The translations under genes were made by a program, and so were the position numbers. A DNA stretch of 64,000 bases from Cyclobacteriaceae bacterium (GTDB lineage Bacteria > Bacteroidota > Bacteroidia > Cytophagales > Cyclobacteriaceae). Under the pieces are notes generated by a model. The model was given only the letters and a program-made list of their open reading frames with translations, was not told the origin of the DNA and searched no databases. This document shows, piece by piece, positions 1-8,959 of this stretch; the stretch's first letter is position 1; every line of letters starts with the position of its first letter. The DNA lies in NCBI GenBank assembly GCA_026989535.1, contig JALSJD010000048.1, positions 24,702 to 88,701 on the forward strand, written 5' to 3'.

Positions 1-1
1 A

Positions 2-178
2 ACAGTAATAAGAATAAAAAAACCATTTATCATTAAACGAAATCCAGATAAATCCACTGATAACTTAATTGTAGGGATTGTTAATGGATATAAATTATCA
101 TTAAAACACACGAACATAACTAGTGCTAAACGTATTATTGAAAAGTTAAATAACTATTTCTTTGATTTAAAAACATAA
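2..178 (+). CDS. C-terminal fragment of an unknown protein
   Basis: Reading frame 2 is open from the first base of the window to a TAA at 176-178, giving 58 residues with no start codon needed, so the gene begins upstream of the window. The visible tail is basic and Asn/Ile/Lys-rich, ending ...IIEKLNNYFFDLKT. I do not recognise the family; it is not HisF, the usual neighbour of hisIE. It is absent from the ORF track because it is short and cut by the window edge. It could also be a chance open frame in AT-rich DNA, although the amino acid composition looks protein-like. Confidence 0.45.
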   Translation, partial: TVIRIKKPFIIKRNPDKSTDNLIVGIVNGYKLSLKHTNITSAKRIIEKLNNYFFDLKT

Positions 179-315
179 ACAAATACACTGCTACATTCGC
201 TCAAACAGCATAAGGGGCTAGTGCTAAACTGTAAATTCGTGGTTTTAGATTTTCCTACGCGGCTTAGTGTGCCGTTAGAGTCAATAAGCACTATGCATTA
301 GCAAACCTAAACACG

Positions 316-333
316 AAACCGTTAAAACGGTTT
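316..333. other. small perfect hairpin in front of hisIE
   Basis: AAACCGTT and AACGGTTT form a perfect 8-bp stem around a two-base centre, 12 bases before the hisIE start codon. No U-tract follows on the plus strand. It may be the end of an upstream transcript or a translational control hairpin; the sequence alone does not decide. Confidence 0.3.
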
Positions 334-345
334 TCAAAATAAATT

Positions 346-942
346 ATGAACATAAATTACGACAAAACCACAGGTCTAGTGCCTGCCATTATCCAAGATT
401 ATTACACTCATAAAGTATTGATGTTGGGCTATATGAACGAGGAAGCATTTACCCGCACCCAAGAACTTGGCAAAGTTACTTTTTTTAGTCGCTCGCGTAA
501 AAGGTTATGGACAAAGGGCGAAACGAGCGGCAATTTTTTATGGGTGAAAGAAATAAAAAATGACTGCGATAGTGATTCTTTATTAATTAAGGCGACCCCT
601 GTTGGCCCAGTTTGCCACACCGGTGCAGATACGTGTTGGAACGAAGAGAACAAATCCAACCTCCAATTTTTAAGTACGCTGGAAAACATCATAGAAAGCC
701 GCAAAAAGAACCCAACAGACACCTCTTACACATCCTTATTATTTAAAAAAGGCATTAATAAAGTAGCCCAAAAAGTAGGGGAAGAAGCGGTAGAGTTAGT
801 AATTGAAGCCAAGGATAATGATAAGAACTTATTTTTAAACGAAGCCGCTGATTTACTTTACCACTATCTAATCTTATTGCAAGCCAAAGAATATAATCTA
901 AATGAGGTGATTAAGGTGCTAGAAGAAAGGCATAATAAGTAA
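346..942 (+). CDS. hisIE: bifunctional phosphoribosyl-AMP cyclohydrolase / phosphoribosyl-ATP pyrophosphatase
   Basis: The protein catalyses steps 2 and 3 of histidine synthesis: hydrolysis of PR-ATP to PR-AMP (HisE part) and opening of the adenine ring to ProFAR (HisI part). The HisI domain, about residues 25-100, shows WTKGETSG, the acidic metal motif DCDSDSLL and the zinc cysteines in GPVCHTGADTCW. The HisE domain, about 108-198, shows KVGEEAVELVIEA. At 198 aa it has the normal size of a HisI-HisE fusion. No other his gene is visible; hisF/hisA would be expected upstream, but the piece of gene there is not HisF. The ATG at 346 places the HisI domain correctly. Confidence 0.96.
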   Translation: MNINYDKTTGLVPAIIQDYYTHKVLMLGYMNEEAFTRTQELGKVTFFSRSRKRLWTKGETSGNFLWVKEIKNDCDSDSLLIKATPVGPVCHTGADTCWNEENKSNLQFLSTLENIIESRKKNPTDTSYTSLLFKKGINKVAQKVGEEAVELVIEAKDNDKNLFLNEAADLLYHYLILLQAKEYNLNEVIKVLEERHNK

Positions 943-1051
943 GCCAAGCTTTCCTGTATTCAAAAATGCAGTTTGCAAACGGATGCCTCGCAGGGGATCT
1001 TGGTTTATAAAACGGTTGCTTGCAAGCTAGAATAATACCCATGTAAAATCT

Positions 1052-2380
1052 TTAAAAATTGGCCTGCAATAACCTTCCGCTTAACTGCAATAGTGTAAGC
1101 TCGGCTACTTTGGCGCTATACTTAGCTTGGTTGTAATTTAAGCTGGCATTTAGGTAGTTTAATTGTGCCTGCCTAAACTCAATAGAGGTTACCTGCCCTA
1201 AGGTATATTGCTCTTGTGTTCGGCTAAAATTACGTTTATTGGTTTGTAAATTTTTCTTTTCGGCCTGCAACACAAATAAGGCTGTTTGGTAAATAGTCCA
1301 GGCATTGCTCACATTACGTTGAGTTTCAAGTTGAGTTCGTTCAAGGTTTAATTGCTGGTTTTCCATTAAAATGAACGTGTTTTGTTTCCTTGTTTTGGTA
1401 AGGCCTCCATCAAAAATATTCCAGGTAAGGCTAGCTCCTATTGTAGGGCCCGCGCTATTTTGCCTATCAAAAAACGAGGTGGCACCAAAGTTATTAATCG
1501 AGTAATTATAAGCAGCACTTAGCCCTATTTTAGGAATGGCGGCTGTGCTAACAATGCGTTGGTCGTGTTGGGTGTTGATGAGCAAAGCCTGTTCTTGCAA
1601 AATGCTTATATTGGTGGTTTTTGCTTCATCAAGCAAAGTGGCTACATGTAAGCCTTGTGCATAGGCAATGGTGGTATCCACCATAAATTGTGTTTGTACA
1701 TCGCGCCCAATAAGTAAATTAAGATTTCTTTTTTGATTTTCGAGCTCTTGCAAAATGGTAAGATAACTGATGCTATCGTTATTATAATCTACCTCGGCAT
1801 TAAGTAAATCCAATTGTGTATTTTGCCCATAATCCGAGCTGTACTTAGCCCTGATAAGCCTGTCTCCTGAAATATCTAACCCACGCCTTTGTGTACGAAT
1901 ATTTTGAGTTAGCCGAGCAACCTCGTAATAAGCAGTAAAAATATTGAGCAACGAATTTTCGATGATTAATCGGGCTTGCAGTTCTGAAAGTTGGTAGGTA
2001 TCTTTTAATTTTTGATAATTATAAGATCTTCCAAACCCATCAAAAAGGGTGTATGCTAAACCTATAGAGCCGTTATAGCGTTTGGTTTGCACTCCACTAA
2101 CACTTTGCACATCGCCACTTTGCAATGTATTTTCTACATCAGAAAAGGAGAAATTTGCACTTCCTGTACCCGTTACCGAAGGCAGATAGCCGCTATTCAT
2201 TAACCCTGCATTATTTTGGGCTATTATTATATTATTTTGGGCTGTTCTTATATCAAAATTATGAGCCAGTGCCAAAGCTACTGCTTCGGTTTTGGTAAGT
2301 ATATTTTGTGCAGTGGCAGGGGCAAAACCAACCCACAATATGGTTGCTATAATTATATTTTTATACCTCATTTTCTTCAT
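1052..2380 (-). CDS. TolC-family outer membrane efflux protein
   Basis: This is the outer-membrane channel of a tripartite efflux pump. It has a signal peptide (MKKMRYKNIIIATILW...ATAQ) followed by two related halves rich in Ala, Gln and Asn, as in the OEP fold. Examples are LALAHNFDIRTAQNNI near the N-terminus and the LGQVTSIEFRQAQLNYLNA repeat near the C-terminus. The track ORF starts at 2440, but its first 20 residues overlap the RND gene and precede the signal peptide. The ATG at 2380 or the one at 2371 is more likely, leaving only a short overlap with the RND stop at 2361. It is the last gene of the marR-adaptor-RND-TolC operon. Substrate unknown. Confidence 0.9.
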   Translation of the reverse strand: MKKMRYKNIIIATILWVGFAPATAQNILTKTEAVALALAHNFDIRTAQNNIIIAQNNAGLMNSGYLPSVTGTGSANFSFSDVENTLQSGDVQSVSGVQTKRYNGSIGLAYTLFDGFGRSYNYQKLKDTYQLSELQARLIIENSLLNIFTAYYEVARLTQNIRTQRRGLDISGDRLIRAKYSSDYGQNTQLDLLNAEVDYNNDSISYLTILQELENQKRNLNLLIGRDVQTQFMVDTTIAYAQGLHVATLLDEAKTTNISILQEQALLINTQHDQRIVSTAAIPKIGLSAAYNYSINNFGATSFFDRQNSAGPTIGASLTWNIFDGGLTKTRKQNTFILMENQQLNLERTQLETQRNVSNAWTIYQTALFVLQAEKKNLQTNKRNFSRTQEQYTLGQVTSIEFRQAQLNYLNASLNYNQAKYSAKVAELTLLQLSGRLLQANF

Positions 2381-5300
2381 AATTTTTTTCAATAATAGCT
2401 CTGGTAACTTCTTCTTTAGTAACTTTTTTACCGGTAACATACCACCTAAAAAATACGGTTAAGGAGTTGCTTACCGATAGTAGCAAAGGCAGCATAAGTA
2501 GGGTTAAAAAAGTGCCAACTGCAAGGCCATACGATATTGAAATGGCCATAGGTTTTAAAAACTGAGCCTGACGACTTTTTTCGAGTAAAAGTGGTGCCAA
2601 ACCGGCAATGGTAGTAATGGTAGTTAAAAAAATAGCCCTAAACCTGGATACCCCTGCCTTAACCAGTGCATCGTCAAATTTTAGCCCTTCTTTTAGGTAA
2701 CTGTTAAACTTGCCCACCAGCACCAGCCCATCGTTAACCATAATGCCCACCAAAGCAATAATGCCTAACCACGATAAAATATTAATAGAAAAGTTGTGTA
2801 CATAATGCCCCCAAACAATGCCTATTAAACTAAAGGGTACCATTAAAATTAGCAATAGTGGTTGGCTGTACGATCTAAATGTAAATGCAATAACCACATA
2901 AATTAGCATAATAATTACCAAGCCCACCGAGTTTACCGAGTTTTTGGTTTTTTCGGCTTCCCTGTTTTGCCCTTCGTAACTTGCAGAAACCGTTGGGTAT
3001 CTTGAAATAATATCTGGCATTATGTGGGTTTTAATGGTGTTCATTACGGCTACTTCGCTGTCATCCGGAGATTTTAAATCGGCTGTTACCTGAATCTCTC
3101 TTTTACCGTTTAAGTGGTTTATAGCCACTTCGCCTCGCTCAATTTGATAGCTAGCAATTTCTGAAAAAGGCACTTTAGATCCGTCAGGAGTAGATATCCA
3201 CATATCGTCTAGGTGTTTGATAGACGACCTGTTTTTTTTATGATACCGTACCCATACTTTAACTTCATCTTGTCCACGTTGGAAACGTTGTACCTGAAAA
3301 CCAAAAAAACCTGAACGTACTTGGTTCATAACCGATTGCAGGTTTAGCCCGAGTAGGTAGGCATCATTTTTTAACTTAACTCGTATTTCTTTAATACCAG
3401 CAGGGTCGTTATCTGAAATATCTTTTAAAGCAGGGTTACTGATTAGGTACTCTTTGAGTTCTTTTTTTGCGGCTTTTAGCTCAGGAATGTTGTTACCCAA
3501 TAACGATACAGCCACAGGGCTTCCGCCAAAATTCATTCCTGAACCAAACGTGAGGCTTTCTACTCCATAAAAGGTTCCAGATTTTTCGCGGATGGCATTG
3601 GTTATTTCATACGAAGCAAAATCGCGCAACTCGCCCGGTAGCAGGTTTACAGTTAAGCTTGCTTTGTTGGTGCCAGGCCCAATACGTTTTATAATATTTT
3701 GAACCACCTGCTCATTATCGGTCTGTTTTTTAGTATAATCGTTGTTTACCAACCACGCAGCCTTTTCTATCTGCGAAATGATAGAATCGGTAATTTTTTC
3801 GTTAGTGCCCTGAGGCATTGTGAGGCTAATCGAAATCCGATCGCTGGCCATTCTTGGGAAAAAAGAAGTTTTAACTATTCCACTTGCAATTCCTCCCACA
3901 GAAAATATTAGCAGAGCAATTGGTATGGCAAATCCTAAAAATTTATTTTTTAAGAAAAACATCAGATAGGGAGCATACATTTTATCTCTTATAAACATTA
4001 AGAATTGATCTGCTCTTTTGTTTATATGGGAGAAAACCTTAAACAATCCTGTGGGTTCTTTCTTTTTACGAATTAGCGCCTTTGAGTGTGCAATATGAGC
4101 GGGCAAAATAATGAGTGCTTCTATTAAAGAAACTCCTAAAGTTAAGATGACAACGGTTGACACTTCTTTAAAAAATTCGCCCATTCGCCCATCTAAAAAG
4201 TAGAAAGTAGAAAAAGCCAACATGGTAGTTAAAATAGCCGAAACGATAGGGGGTATTACCTCAATGGTGCCATCAATAGCTGCCCTAATAGGCGATTTTC
4301 CTTTTTCGTAATGCTGAAAAATATTTTCACCAATTACAATGCCATCATCTACCAAAATACCAATAACGATAATCATACCAAAAAGCGATAATACGTTAAT
4401 GGTAACACCCAATTGCCCCGCAAAAATAAACATGCCAAAAAAGGCAATGGGTAAACCTGCTGCTACCCAAAAGGCAATGCGTACATTTAAAAATAATGCC
4501 AAAAGCAGTAGCACTAATAACATACCAATAACGGCATTTTCGGTGAGCAGTTTTGTTCTTTGTACTAAGGTAATTGAGCGGTCGCTTGCAATATGTAGTA
4601 CCACATTATCGTGCTGTTGGTTAAAGGTTTTAATATAGGATTTAATATCAGTAGCCGAAACTATCAGATCTTCGTTATTGGTGTTATTTACCTGAATATT
4701 GATGGCAATGTCTCCATTATAGAATATCCTATCGGGATTTTCATTCCAAATATCTTTAACATCAGCTACATCTTTTAAGTAAATAATAGTACCGGCTTGG
4801 TTCGCTTTAACAATAATATGACTTAGCTCATTGCCATAATACTGCCTGTTTTTAGCTCTAATCAGGTAATCTTCGGCTTCGGTTTTTATATTTCCTCCTG
4901 TAATTAGCAAATTCGACTGGCTAACCGCATTGGCCACATCTGCAAATGATAAGTTATACGCTCTTAGGTCTATTTCGCGTACGGCAATTTCAATCTCTTC
5001 TTCGGGAAAACCCGTAACAAATACTTGCGAAATGCCGCGCATTGTGCGTAAATCGTTTTCTACATCTCTGGCATATTGCTTTAATGTTGTTAAGGGCACG
5101 TTTTTGCCGCTTAATGTAAAACTTATAGTGGGGGTGGTGTTTTCTACTTTGGCTATTACTGGAGGATCCATGCCCGAAGGAAAAGAGGGTACTCTGTCAA
5201 CGGCATTTTTTACATCGGCCAGCACCACATCAATGTCTTTGTTCATTTCAATTTCCACATTTATAGTGGCGGTGTTTTCGCGCGATACCGATGTAACCCT

Positions 5301-5537
5301 GTCAATGCCAACTACTCCTTTTAAGTTGTCTTCTATTTTTAGCACAATGCCTTCTTCCATCTCTTCAGGAGAAGCCCCGGGGTAAAACAGCGTGATGGTA
5401 ATATTTTTCGAATCGGTTAAAGGGAAAAAGGAGGACTTCATGGTTTTAGCACCTAAAATTCCGAATACTATAAAAGCCATTATTATAACGTTTATAGCAA
5501 CAGGAAATTTAATAAAGTAGGCTATTACTTTTTTCAT
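2361..5537 (-). CDS. RND efflux transporter permease (AcrB/HAE family)
   Basis: This is the inner-membrane proton-driven pump of the efflux system. From the start at 5537 (MKKVIAYFIKFPVAINVI) it is about 1058 aa, the normal RND length; the track's extra 24 N-terminal residues would precede the first membrane helix. The two repeated halves each have an N-terminal helix, a periplasmic loop and a helix bundle. The proton-relay aspartates are seen in GILVDDGIVIGENI in TM4, and the matching TM10 motif in GIMVNDGLVLVGKFN. FFPLTDSKNITITLFYPGASPEEME is a typical HAE-family porter entrance. It lies 25 bases after the adaptor gene and overlaps the TolC gene. Whether it exports drugs, metals or lipids cannot be told from sequence. 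Confidence 0.95.
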   Translation of the reverse strand: MKKVIAYFIKFPVAINVIIMAFIVFGILGAKTMKSSFFPLTDSKNITITLFYPGASPEEMEEGIVLKIEDNLKGVVGIDRVTSVSRENTATINVEIEMNKDIDVVLADVKNAVDRVPSFPSGMDPPVIAKVENTTPTISFTLSGKNVPLTTLKQYARDVENDLRTMRGISQVFVTGFPEEEIEIAVREIDLRAYNLSFADVANAVSQSNLLITGGNIKTEAEDYLIRAKNRQYYGNELSHIIVKANQAGTIIYLKDVADVKDIWNENPDRIFYNGDIAINIQVNNTNNEDLIVSATDIKSYIKTFNQQHDNVVLHIASDRSITLVQRTKLLTENAVIGMLLVLLLLALFLNVRIAFWVAAGLPIAFFGMFIFAGQLGVTINVLSLFGMIIVIGILVDDGIVIGENIFQHYEKGKSPIRAAIDGTIEVIPPIVSAILTTMLAFSTFYFLDGRMGEFFKEVSTVVILTLGVSLIEALIILPAHIAHSKALIRKKKEPTGLFKVFSHINKRADQFLMFIRDKMYAPYLMFFLKNKFLGFAIPIALLIFSVGGIASGIVKTSFFPRMASDRISISLTMPQGTNEKITDSIISQIEKAAWLVNNDYTKKQTDNEQVVQNIIKRIGPGTNKASLTVNLLPGELRDFASYEITNAIREKSGTFYGVESLTFGSGMNFGGSPVAVSLLGNNIPELKAAKKELKEYLISNPALKDISDNDPAGIKEIRVKLKNDAYLLGLNLQSVMNQVRSGFFGFQVQRFQRGQDEVKVWVRYHKKNRSSIKHLDDMWISTPDGSKVPFSEIASYQIERGEVAINHLNGKREIQVTADLKSPDDSEVAVMNTIKTHIMPDIISRYPTVSASYEGQNREAEKTKNSVNSVGLVIIMLIYVVIAFTFRSYSQPLLLILMVPFSLIGIVWGHYVHNFSINILSWLGIIALVGIMVNDGLVLVGKFNSYLKEGLKFDDALVKAGVSRFRAIFLTTITTIAGLAPLLLEKSRQAQFLKPMAISISYGLAVGTFLTLLMLPLLLSVSNSLTVFFRWYVTGKKVTKEEVTRAIIEKNYEENEV

Positions 5538-5562
5538 AACAGATATGGGGCTGAGTGTAAAC

Positions 5563-6687
5563 TTATTTAGGTGTTGATGCACTGTTATAAACCTTAACAG
5601 CCATGCCATAGTAGGCTCCTGGTACAGGTTTAGATATAATTACAGTACCCTCTTTTAGGCCTTTGACCACTACCGTTTTATCTTTAAAGTAAACCGGGGT
5701 TACCTTAACCAACGCAAGTACTGTATCTTGCAACACAAATACTTTTTCGTTATTTATCAACAGTTTTCGTGCGATTTCATAGGCGTTTTTTTCTTGTTTG
5801 GCCACCAAATGGGCTTCAAGGTACATCCCTTCTTTTAAGCCTTTGCCAGCTACCTGAACAAAGGTTTTTACAGTTTGTGTGGCTTGATCAACCTTGCCAT
5901 TAACTCGTATTATTTTCCCCTCCCAACTTTGCGAGCTGTCCAAGGTTTTTAATGTAACAGGGTTGCCTATTTTAAGCAAGTCGATATAACTTGCATTAAT
6001 GGCTACCTCCATTTCATATACATTGGGGTTTATAAACTCGCCTAACTTTTGCCCAGGCCGCACCAACGACCCTGGGTTTACCAATGTTTCGGTTAAAATG
6101 CCATTATAAGAGGCACGAATGGTGTATTTACGTAGCCTTACTTCTAAATTTTTTACGTTGTAGTACGTGGTGTAAATATTTCTGCTCGATACAAAAAACT
6201 TTTCTTTTTCTGAGTTTGTTTGAGGTAATTTGGGTATTGGTTTATTAAAATCAAATCCTGTTAAGTAATTACGCCACTTCTCATATTCCGCAGGAAAATC
6301 AAGCCGAACATCGGGCATAATAGAAGTAATGGTATTGTACAAATTGCTTTTTTGTGCCTGCAAAGTCGCATACTCTTCCTCCTTATTAATCTTTAAGATT
6401 ACTTCTCCCTTTTTATAGGCAACACCAGCTTTAAACTCTTTGGCTGTAGGGTGTAAAACTCCTTGCACTTCGCTAAAAATCTCGATTCTGTTTTTAGCAA
6501 CCAAGTTGCCATTAACTTTAATGGTAATAGGAATGTCCTTGTTTTTAACAATATCAACAAATACTGTTTTAATAATTTTTCTGGCTTTCCGTTCAGGTTT
6601 TTGGTTTGCTGCAATCATGGCTTCAACAATAAAATACGAAGCAATAATTAATGCAATGCCTAATGCGATGGTTATATATTTTCTCAT
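5563..6687 (-). CDS. periplasmic adaptor (membrane fusion protein) of RND efflux pump
   Basis: This protein bridges the RND pump and the TolC channel. It has an N-terminal membrane anchor (YITIALGIALIIASYFIVEAM), then a barrel-sandwich half (VNGNLVAKNRIEIFSEVQG), a short helical hairpin region around residues 110-180, the second lipoyl half (YNGILTETLVNPGSLVRPG) and beta-barrel/membrane-proximal domains. Length 374 aa is normal for the HlyD/AcrA family. It lies 11 bases after marR and 25 bases before the RND gene, so it is almost certainly co-transcribed with both. Confidence 0.92.
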   Translation of the reverse strand: MRKYITIALGIALIIASYFIVEAMIAANQKPERKARKIIKTVFVDIVKNKDIPITIKVNGNLVAKNRIEIFSEVQGVLHPTAKEFKAGVAYKKGEVILKINKEEEYATLQAQKSNLYNTITSIMPDVRLDFPAEYEKWRNYLTGFDFNKPIPKLPQTNSEKEKFFVSSRNIYTTYYNVKNLEVRLRKYTIRASYNGILTETLVNPGSLVRPGQKLGEFINPNVYEMEVAINASYIDLLKIGNPVTLKTLDSSQSWEGKIIRVNGKVDQATQTVKTFVQVAGKGLKEGMYLEAHLVAKQEKNAYEIARKLLINNEKVFVLQDTVLALVKVTPVYFKDKTVVVKGLKEGTVIISKPVPGAYYGMAVKVYNSASTPK

Positions 6688-6698
6688 AATATCAGTTA

Positions 6699-7160
6699 TT
6701 AGGGGTTAGAATTGCCTTCTGCCAGTTTTATATTGGTTACAATTTTTTTTAATACCTGTACAGTAGTGTCTAATTCTGTTTCAGAGATGTTTTTTTGGAT
6801 AGTGTTAATTACATTGTGCAATACTGGAAAAGCCTTTAGCAAGGTATTCCTTCCATATTCAGTTAAATAAACAAGGTTTACCCTTTTGTCATTTTTGGCA
6901 GGCAAGCGTTTAACTAAATTTTTCTTCTCCATTGTATCTACAAGGCGCGCCAACGATGCTTTGTTGCGATTGGTTAAAAAAGCCAGGCTATTTTGGGGTT
7001 GTCCATTATTCTTCATTAACATAATAAGCATAACCAATTGGGGTTGCGATAGCTCAATTCCGTGTGTTCTAAAACTATCGGCTATAAAATAATCTGTTAG
7101 TTTCATCGACCTGCCTAACCAAGGCAAAATCGATTTTTCTATTTCTAAAGGTGCGCTCAT
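6699..7160 (-). CDS. MarR-family transcriptional regulator
   Basis: A 153-aa winged helix-turn-helix protein. The recognition region is LAFLTNRNKASLARLVDTMEKKNLVKR, followed by the wing KNDKRVNLVYLTEYGR, the classic MarR DxRxxxxxLT motif. It is the first gene of the efflux operon and probably represses it, releasing DNA when it binds a small ligand; this is inferred from family and position. The promoter and two palindromes lie directly upstream (see 7178-7245). A second copy of that upstream DNA lies before the ChaN-like gene, which may extend the regulon. Confidence 0.93.
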   Translation of the reverse strand: MSAPLEIEKSILPWLGRSMKLTDYFIADSFRTHGIELSQPQLVMLIMLMKNNGQPQNSLAFLTNRNKASLARLVDTMEKKNLVKRLPAKNDKRVNLVYLTEYGRNTLLKAFPVLHNVINTIQKNISETELDTTVQVLKKIVTNIKLAEGNSNP

Positions 7161-7177
7161 CTAAAATTAATTTTGCA

Positions 7178-7245
7178 CAAAACTAAGGGGGTTACACTTA
7201 AAAGGTTGCAGATGCAACTAATAGTTAGCAAAAACTATATTAGTT
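7178..7245 (-). promoter_or_regulatory. marR promoter and candidate MarR operators
   Basis: On the minus strand TAGTTTTG (7185-7178) fits the Bacteroidota -7 box TAnnTTTG, about 18 bases before the marR ATG. Upstream lie GTTGCA-GA-TGCAAC (7205-7218, perfect arms), AACTA-A-TAGTT (7216-7226) and AACTA-TAT-TAGTT (7233-7245), which are each palindromic and also mirror one another. The first palindrome covers the expected -33 region, so a bound MarR dimer would block initiation. Palindromes and promoter box are seen directly; MarR binding is inference. Confidence 0.55.
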
Positions 7246-7289
7246 GTAAATGGAACTGATTTTGGGAGTTAAATCAGGATAGGTGGTAA
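7199..7289. repeat. duplicated operator segment, copy 1
   Basis: Aligns without gaps to 8762-8852. The core 7205-7269 differs at only 3 of 65 positions, all transitions, and similarity tails off over the last 20 bases. It contains the three marR-upstream palindromes. No third copy was found in the window. Confidence 0.85.
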
Positions 7290-7596
7290 TTGCAAAAAGC
7301 TCTCCGCTTTTAATCGCAGGGCGATATCCCTTTTGATTTAATTCCTCGACCCAAGGGGAGAAAATATTTTGTTTAAAAGGTTGCAGGAGTTGGTGGCTTT
7401 GGGGAATATTAAAACTAAGACTGTTTTAAATAAAAGCAATAACCCCAAACTTGTACGACACAGCACATTAGATTTCGTTTTCTAAATATTATATAATATT
7501 TTTTCTAATTTATTATATTTCGTTTTACATTTGATTTAGTATCAAGTATCTTTAACTTATAAGAAATTTTTTCTAATTAGTGTTGTATCGCAAAAG

Positions 7597-7626
7597 TTGA
7601 TGTTATTTAACTTGACACTAACTTTC
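7597..7626 (+). promoter_or_regulatory. likely promoter of the 7652 gene
   Basis: TTG (7597-7599), a 19-base spacer and TAACTTTC (7619-7626) fit the Bacteroidota -33/-7 consensus with one mismatch in the -7 box. It lies 26 bases before the ATG. Confidence 0.4.
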
Positions 7627-7651
7627 AGAAACTGACCTAAAGCCAAATATT

Positions 7652-8470
7652 ATGAATAGTCTCATTAAAATAACTTTATTTCTATCATTCACTTTTATAA
7701 TTTGCTTTTCAGCTCTGGCTCAGGACAAAATTTATAAGAAGAACAAAGAAGTAATAGAATGTACTATCAAGGAAGTTGGAAGTGAGGATATTAAATATTA
7801 CACTCCGGAAGTTCCAGAAGGTGTTTTACTTTCAATTGCCATTGATAAAATATTAAAAATAGAATTTGCCAATGGCAATCAAATGGCTTTTCAGGATAAC
7901 TTTTCGAATCCTGAAAACTATGTAGATCAGCGAAAAAATGCTATAAAAGCTAATTTTTTAGAACCGTTGAGAGGTAGCACAAGTTTTACACTTGAGCGAA
8001 GTTTAAAGCCTGGGAGAAGCATTGAAGGAACTGTTGGAATAATTGGATTGGGATGGGATCCCAACGGCTATAAAGGTGCTGGTGCGTATGTAGGTTTTGG
8101 GATAAAGTTTTTGTCTAAGCCAGATTATTACTTTAGAAAAATGCGTTATGCGCATATTCTAAAAGGATTTTATGTCAAGCCTGAAATCCTCATCAGTTCT
8201 TACAAAGTACTTCCATTTGAAAGCGGTTATTTTGGTTTGCCAGGAGCACCTGCAAGCTCTTCACAAGAAAAGGTTTCGGTAACCTCCGCTGTGTTTCTGA
8301 TAAATGTTGGCAAACAATGGGTTTTTGATGACGCCTTTGTGTTAGAGTTATTTGGGGGAGTTGGATATGGCTCCAAATCGAGAAATGATGTGCCTCAATA
8401 TTCCATATTTGTTGGAGACGAGACCCCGTTAACAGGGAAGCTTGGTTTTAGGATTGGCTTTCTTTATTGA
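7652..8470 (+). CDS. secreted/outer membrane protein of unknown function
   Basis: 272 aa with a clear signal peptide (MNSLIKITLFLSFTFIICFSALAQ). The following ~45 residues (KIYKKNKEVIECTIKEVG...ILKIEFANGNQ) resemble a small beta-rich module common at the front of Bacteroidota secreted proteins. The remainder alternates aromatic and glycine residues (GAYVGFGIKFL, LELFGGVGYGSKSR, LGFRIGFLY), and the aromatic C-terminus suggests an outer-membrane beta-barrel. I do not recognise a named family. It stands alone, with its own probable promoter. No sorting domain is visible. Confidence 0.7.
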   Translation: MNSLIKITLFLSFTFIICFSALAQDKIYKKNKEVIECTIKEVGSEDIKYYTPEVPEGVLLSIAIDKILKIEFANGNQMAFQDNFSNPENYVDQRKNAIKANFLEPLRGSTSFTLERSLKPGRSIEGTVGIIGLGWDPNGYKGAGAYVGFGIKFLSKPDYYFRKMRYAHILKGFYVKPEILISSYKVLPFESGYFGLPGAPASSSQEKVSVTSAVFLINVGKQWVFDDAFVLELFGGVGYGSKSRNDVPQYSIFVGDETPLTGKLGFRIGFLY

Positions 8471-8592
8471 CTCCATAAGAGCAACTCATGCTTTAATTCT
8501 CAATTAAAAGCCGAAATGATTTGTCCCCAATTGTCTAGACAGTTTTCTTACTATTTGTTATTTGTAAATAAGCAACCATCAGGATTTTCGTC

Positions 8593-8617
8593 ATTACCGA
8601 GCCTTACGCTCGGTAAT
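8593..8617. repeat. ACCGAG/CTCGGT hairpin repeat (short form)
   Basis: ATTACCGAG and CTCGGTAAT form a perfect 9-bp stem around CCTTACG. The same ATTACCGAGCCTTAC start occurs at 28867, where the loop is expanded by a second hairpin. No U-tract follows, so it looks like a dispersed palindromic repeat rather than a normal terminator. Confidence 0.6.
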
Positions 8618-8761
8618 CTCTGGGTTCAACCAAGTCCAAATTAGCATTCCGTTTTACATACTTTTTTATTGTGTTACCTCCTAACTCAAAGGTTATCAAA
8701 ATAAACAATAGAGGCTTGCCATTAATTGACTAAGAAGTGCTGTCGGCTTTAAAGAATGGAG

Positions 8762-8852
8762 TAAAATGTTGCAGGTGCAACCAATAGTTAGCAAAAACTA
8801 TATTAGTTGTAAATGGAGCTGATTTTGGGAGTATTTAAAGGATAAATGGTAA
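8762..8852. repeat. duplicated operator segment, copy 2
   Basis: Copy of 7199-7289. GTTGCA-GG-TGCAAC (8768-8781) and AACTA-TAT-TAGTT (8796-8808) are intact; the middle palindrome has lost one base match (AACCAATAGTT). It lies upstream of the ChaN-like gene. Confidence 0.85.
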
Positions 8853-8959
8853 GTGGCTAAACCAAATAGCACCGAAGCTCCAATAAGGTAAAATGAGATA
8901 CGAAAAGGATTCCCTATTTTTGAGTAATTAGTTAATTTAATCACTTGCAAACAACTCAA

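Larger units (their letters stand above)
7161..7651. other. intergenic region between marR and the 7652 gene
   Basis: This 491-base divergent spacer holds the marR promoter/operators and the first copy of a duplicated 91-bp segment. The rest is very AT-rich, with the likely promoter of the 7652 gene near its end. No coding sequence was found. Confidence 0.6.
8471..8959. other. intergenic region with hairpin and duplicated operator
   Basis: 489 bases without a convincing gene. It holds the ACCGAG hairpin (8593-8617) and the second operator-like repeat copy (8762-8852), which lies about 110 bases before the ChaN-like gene. Confidence 0.6.

Noticed and set aside
429-722. 97-aa antisense ORF over hisIE
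   Set aside because: Shadow of the hisIE gene.
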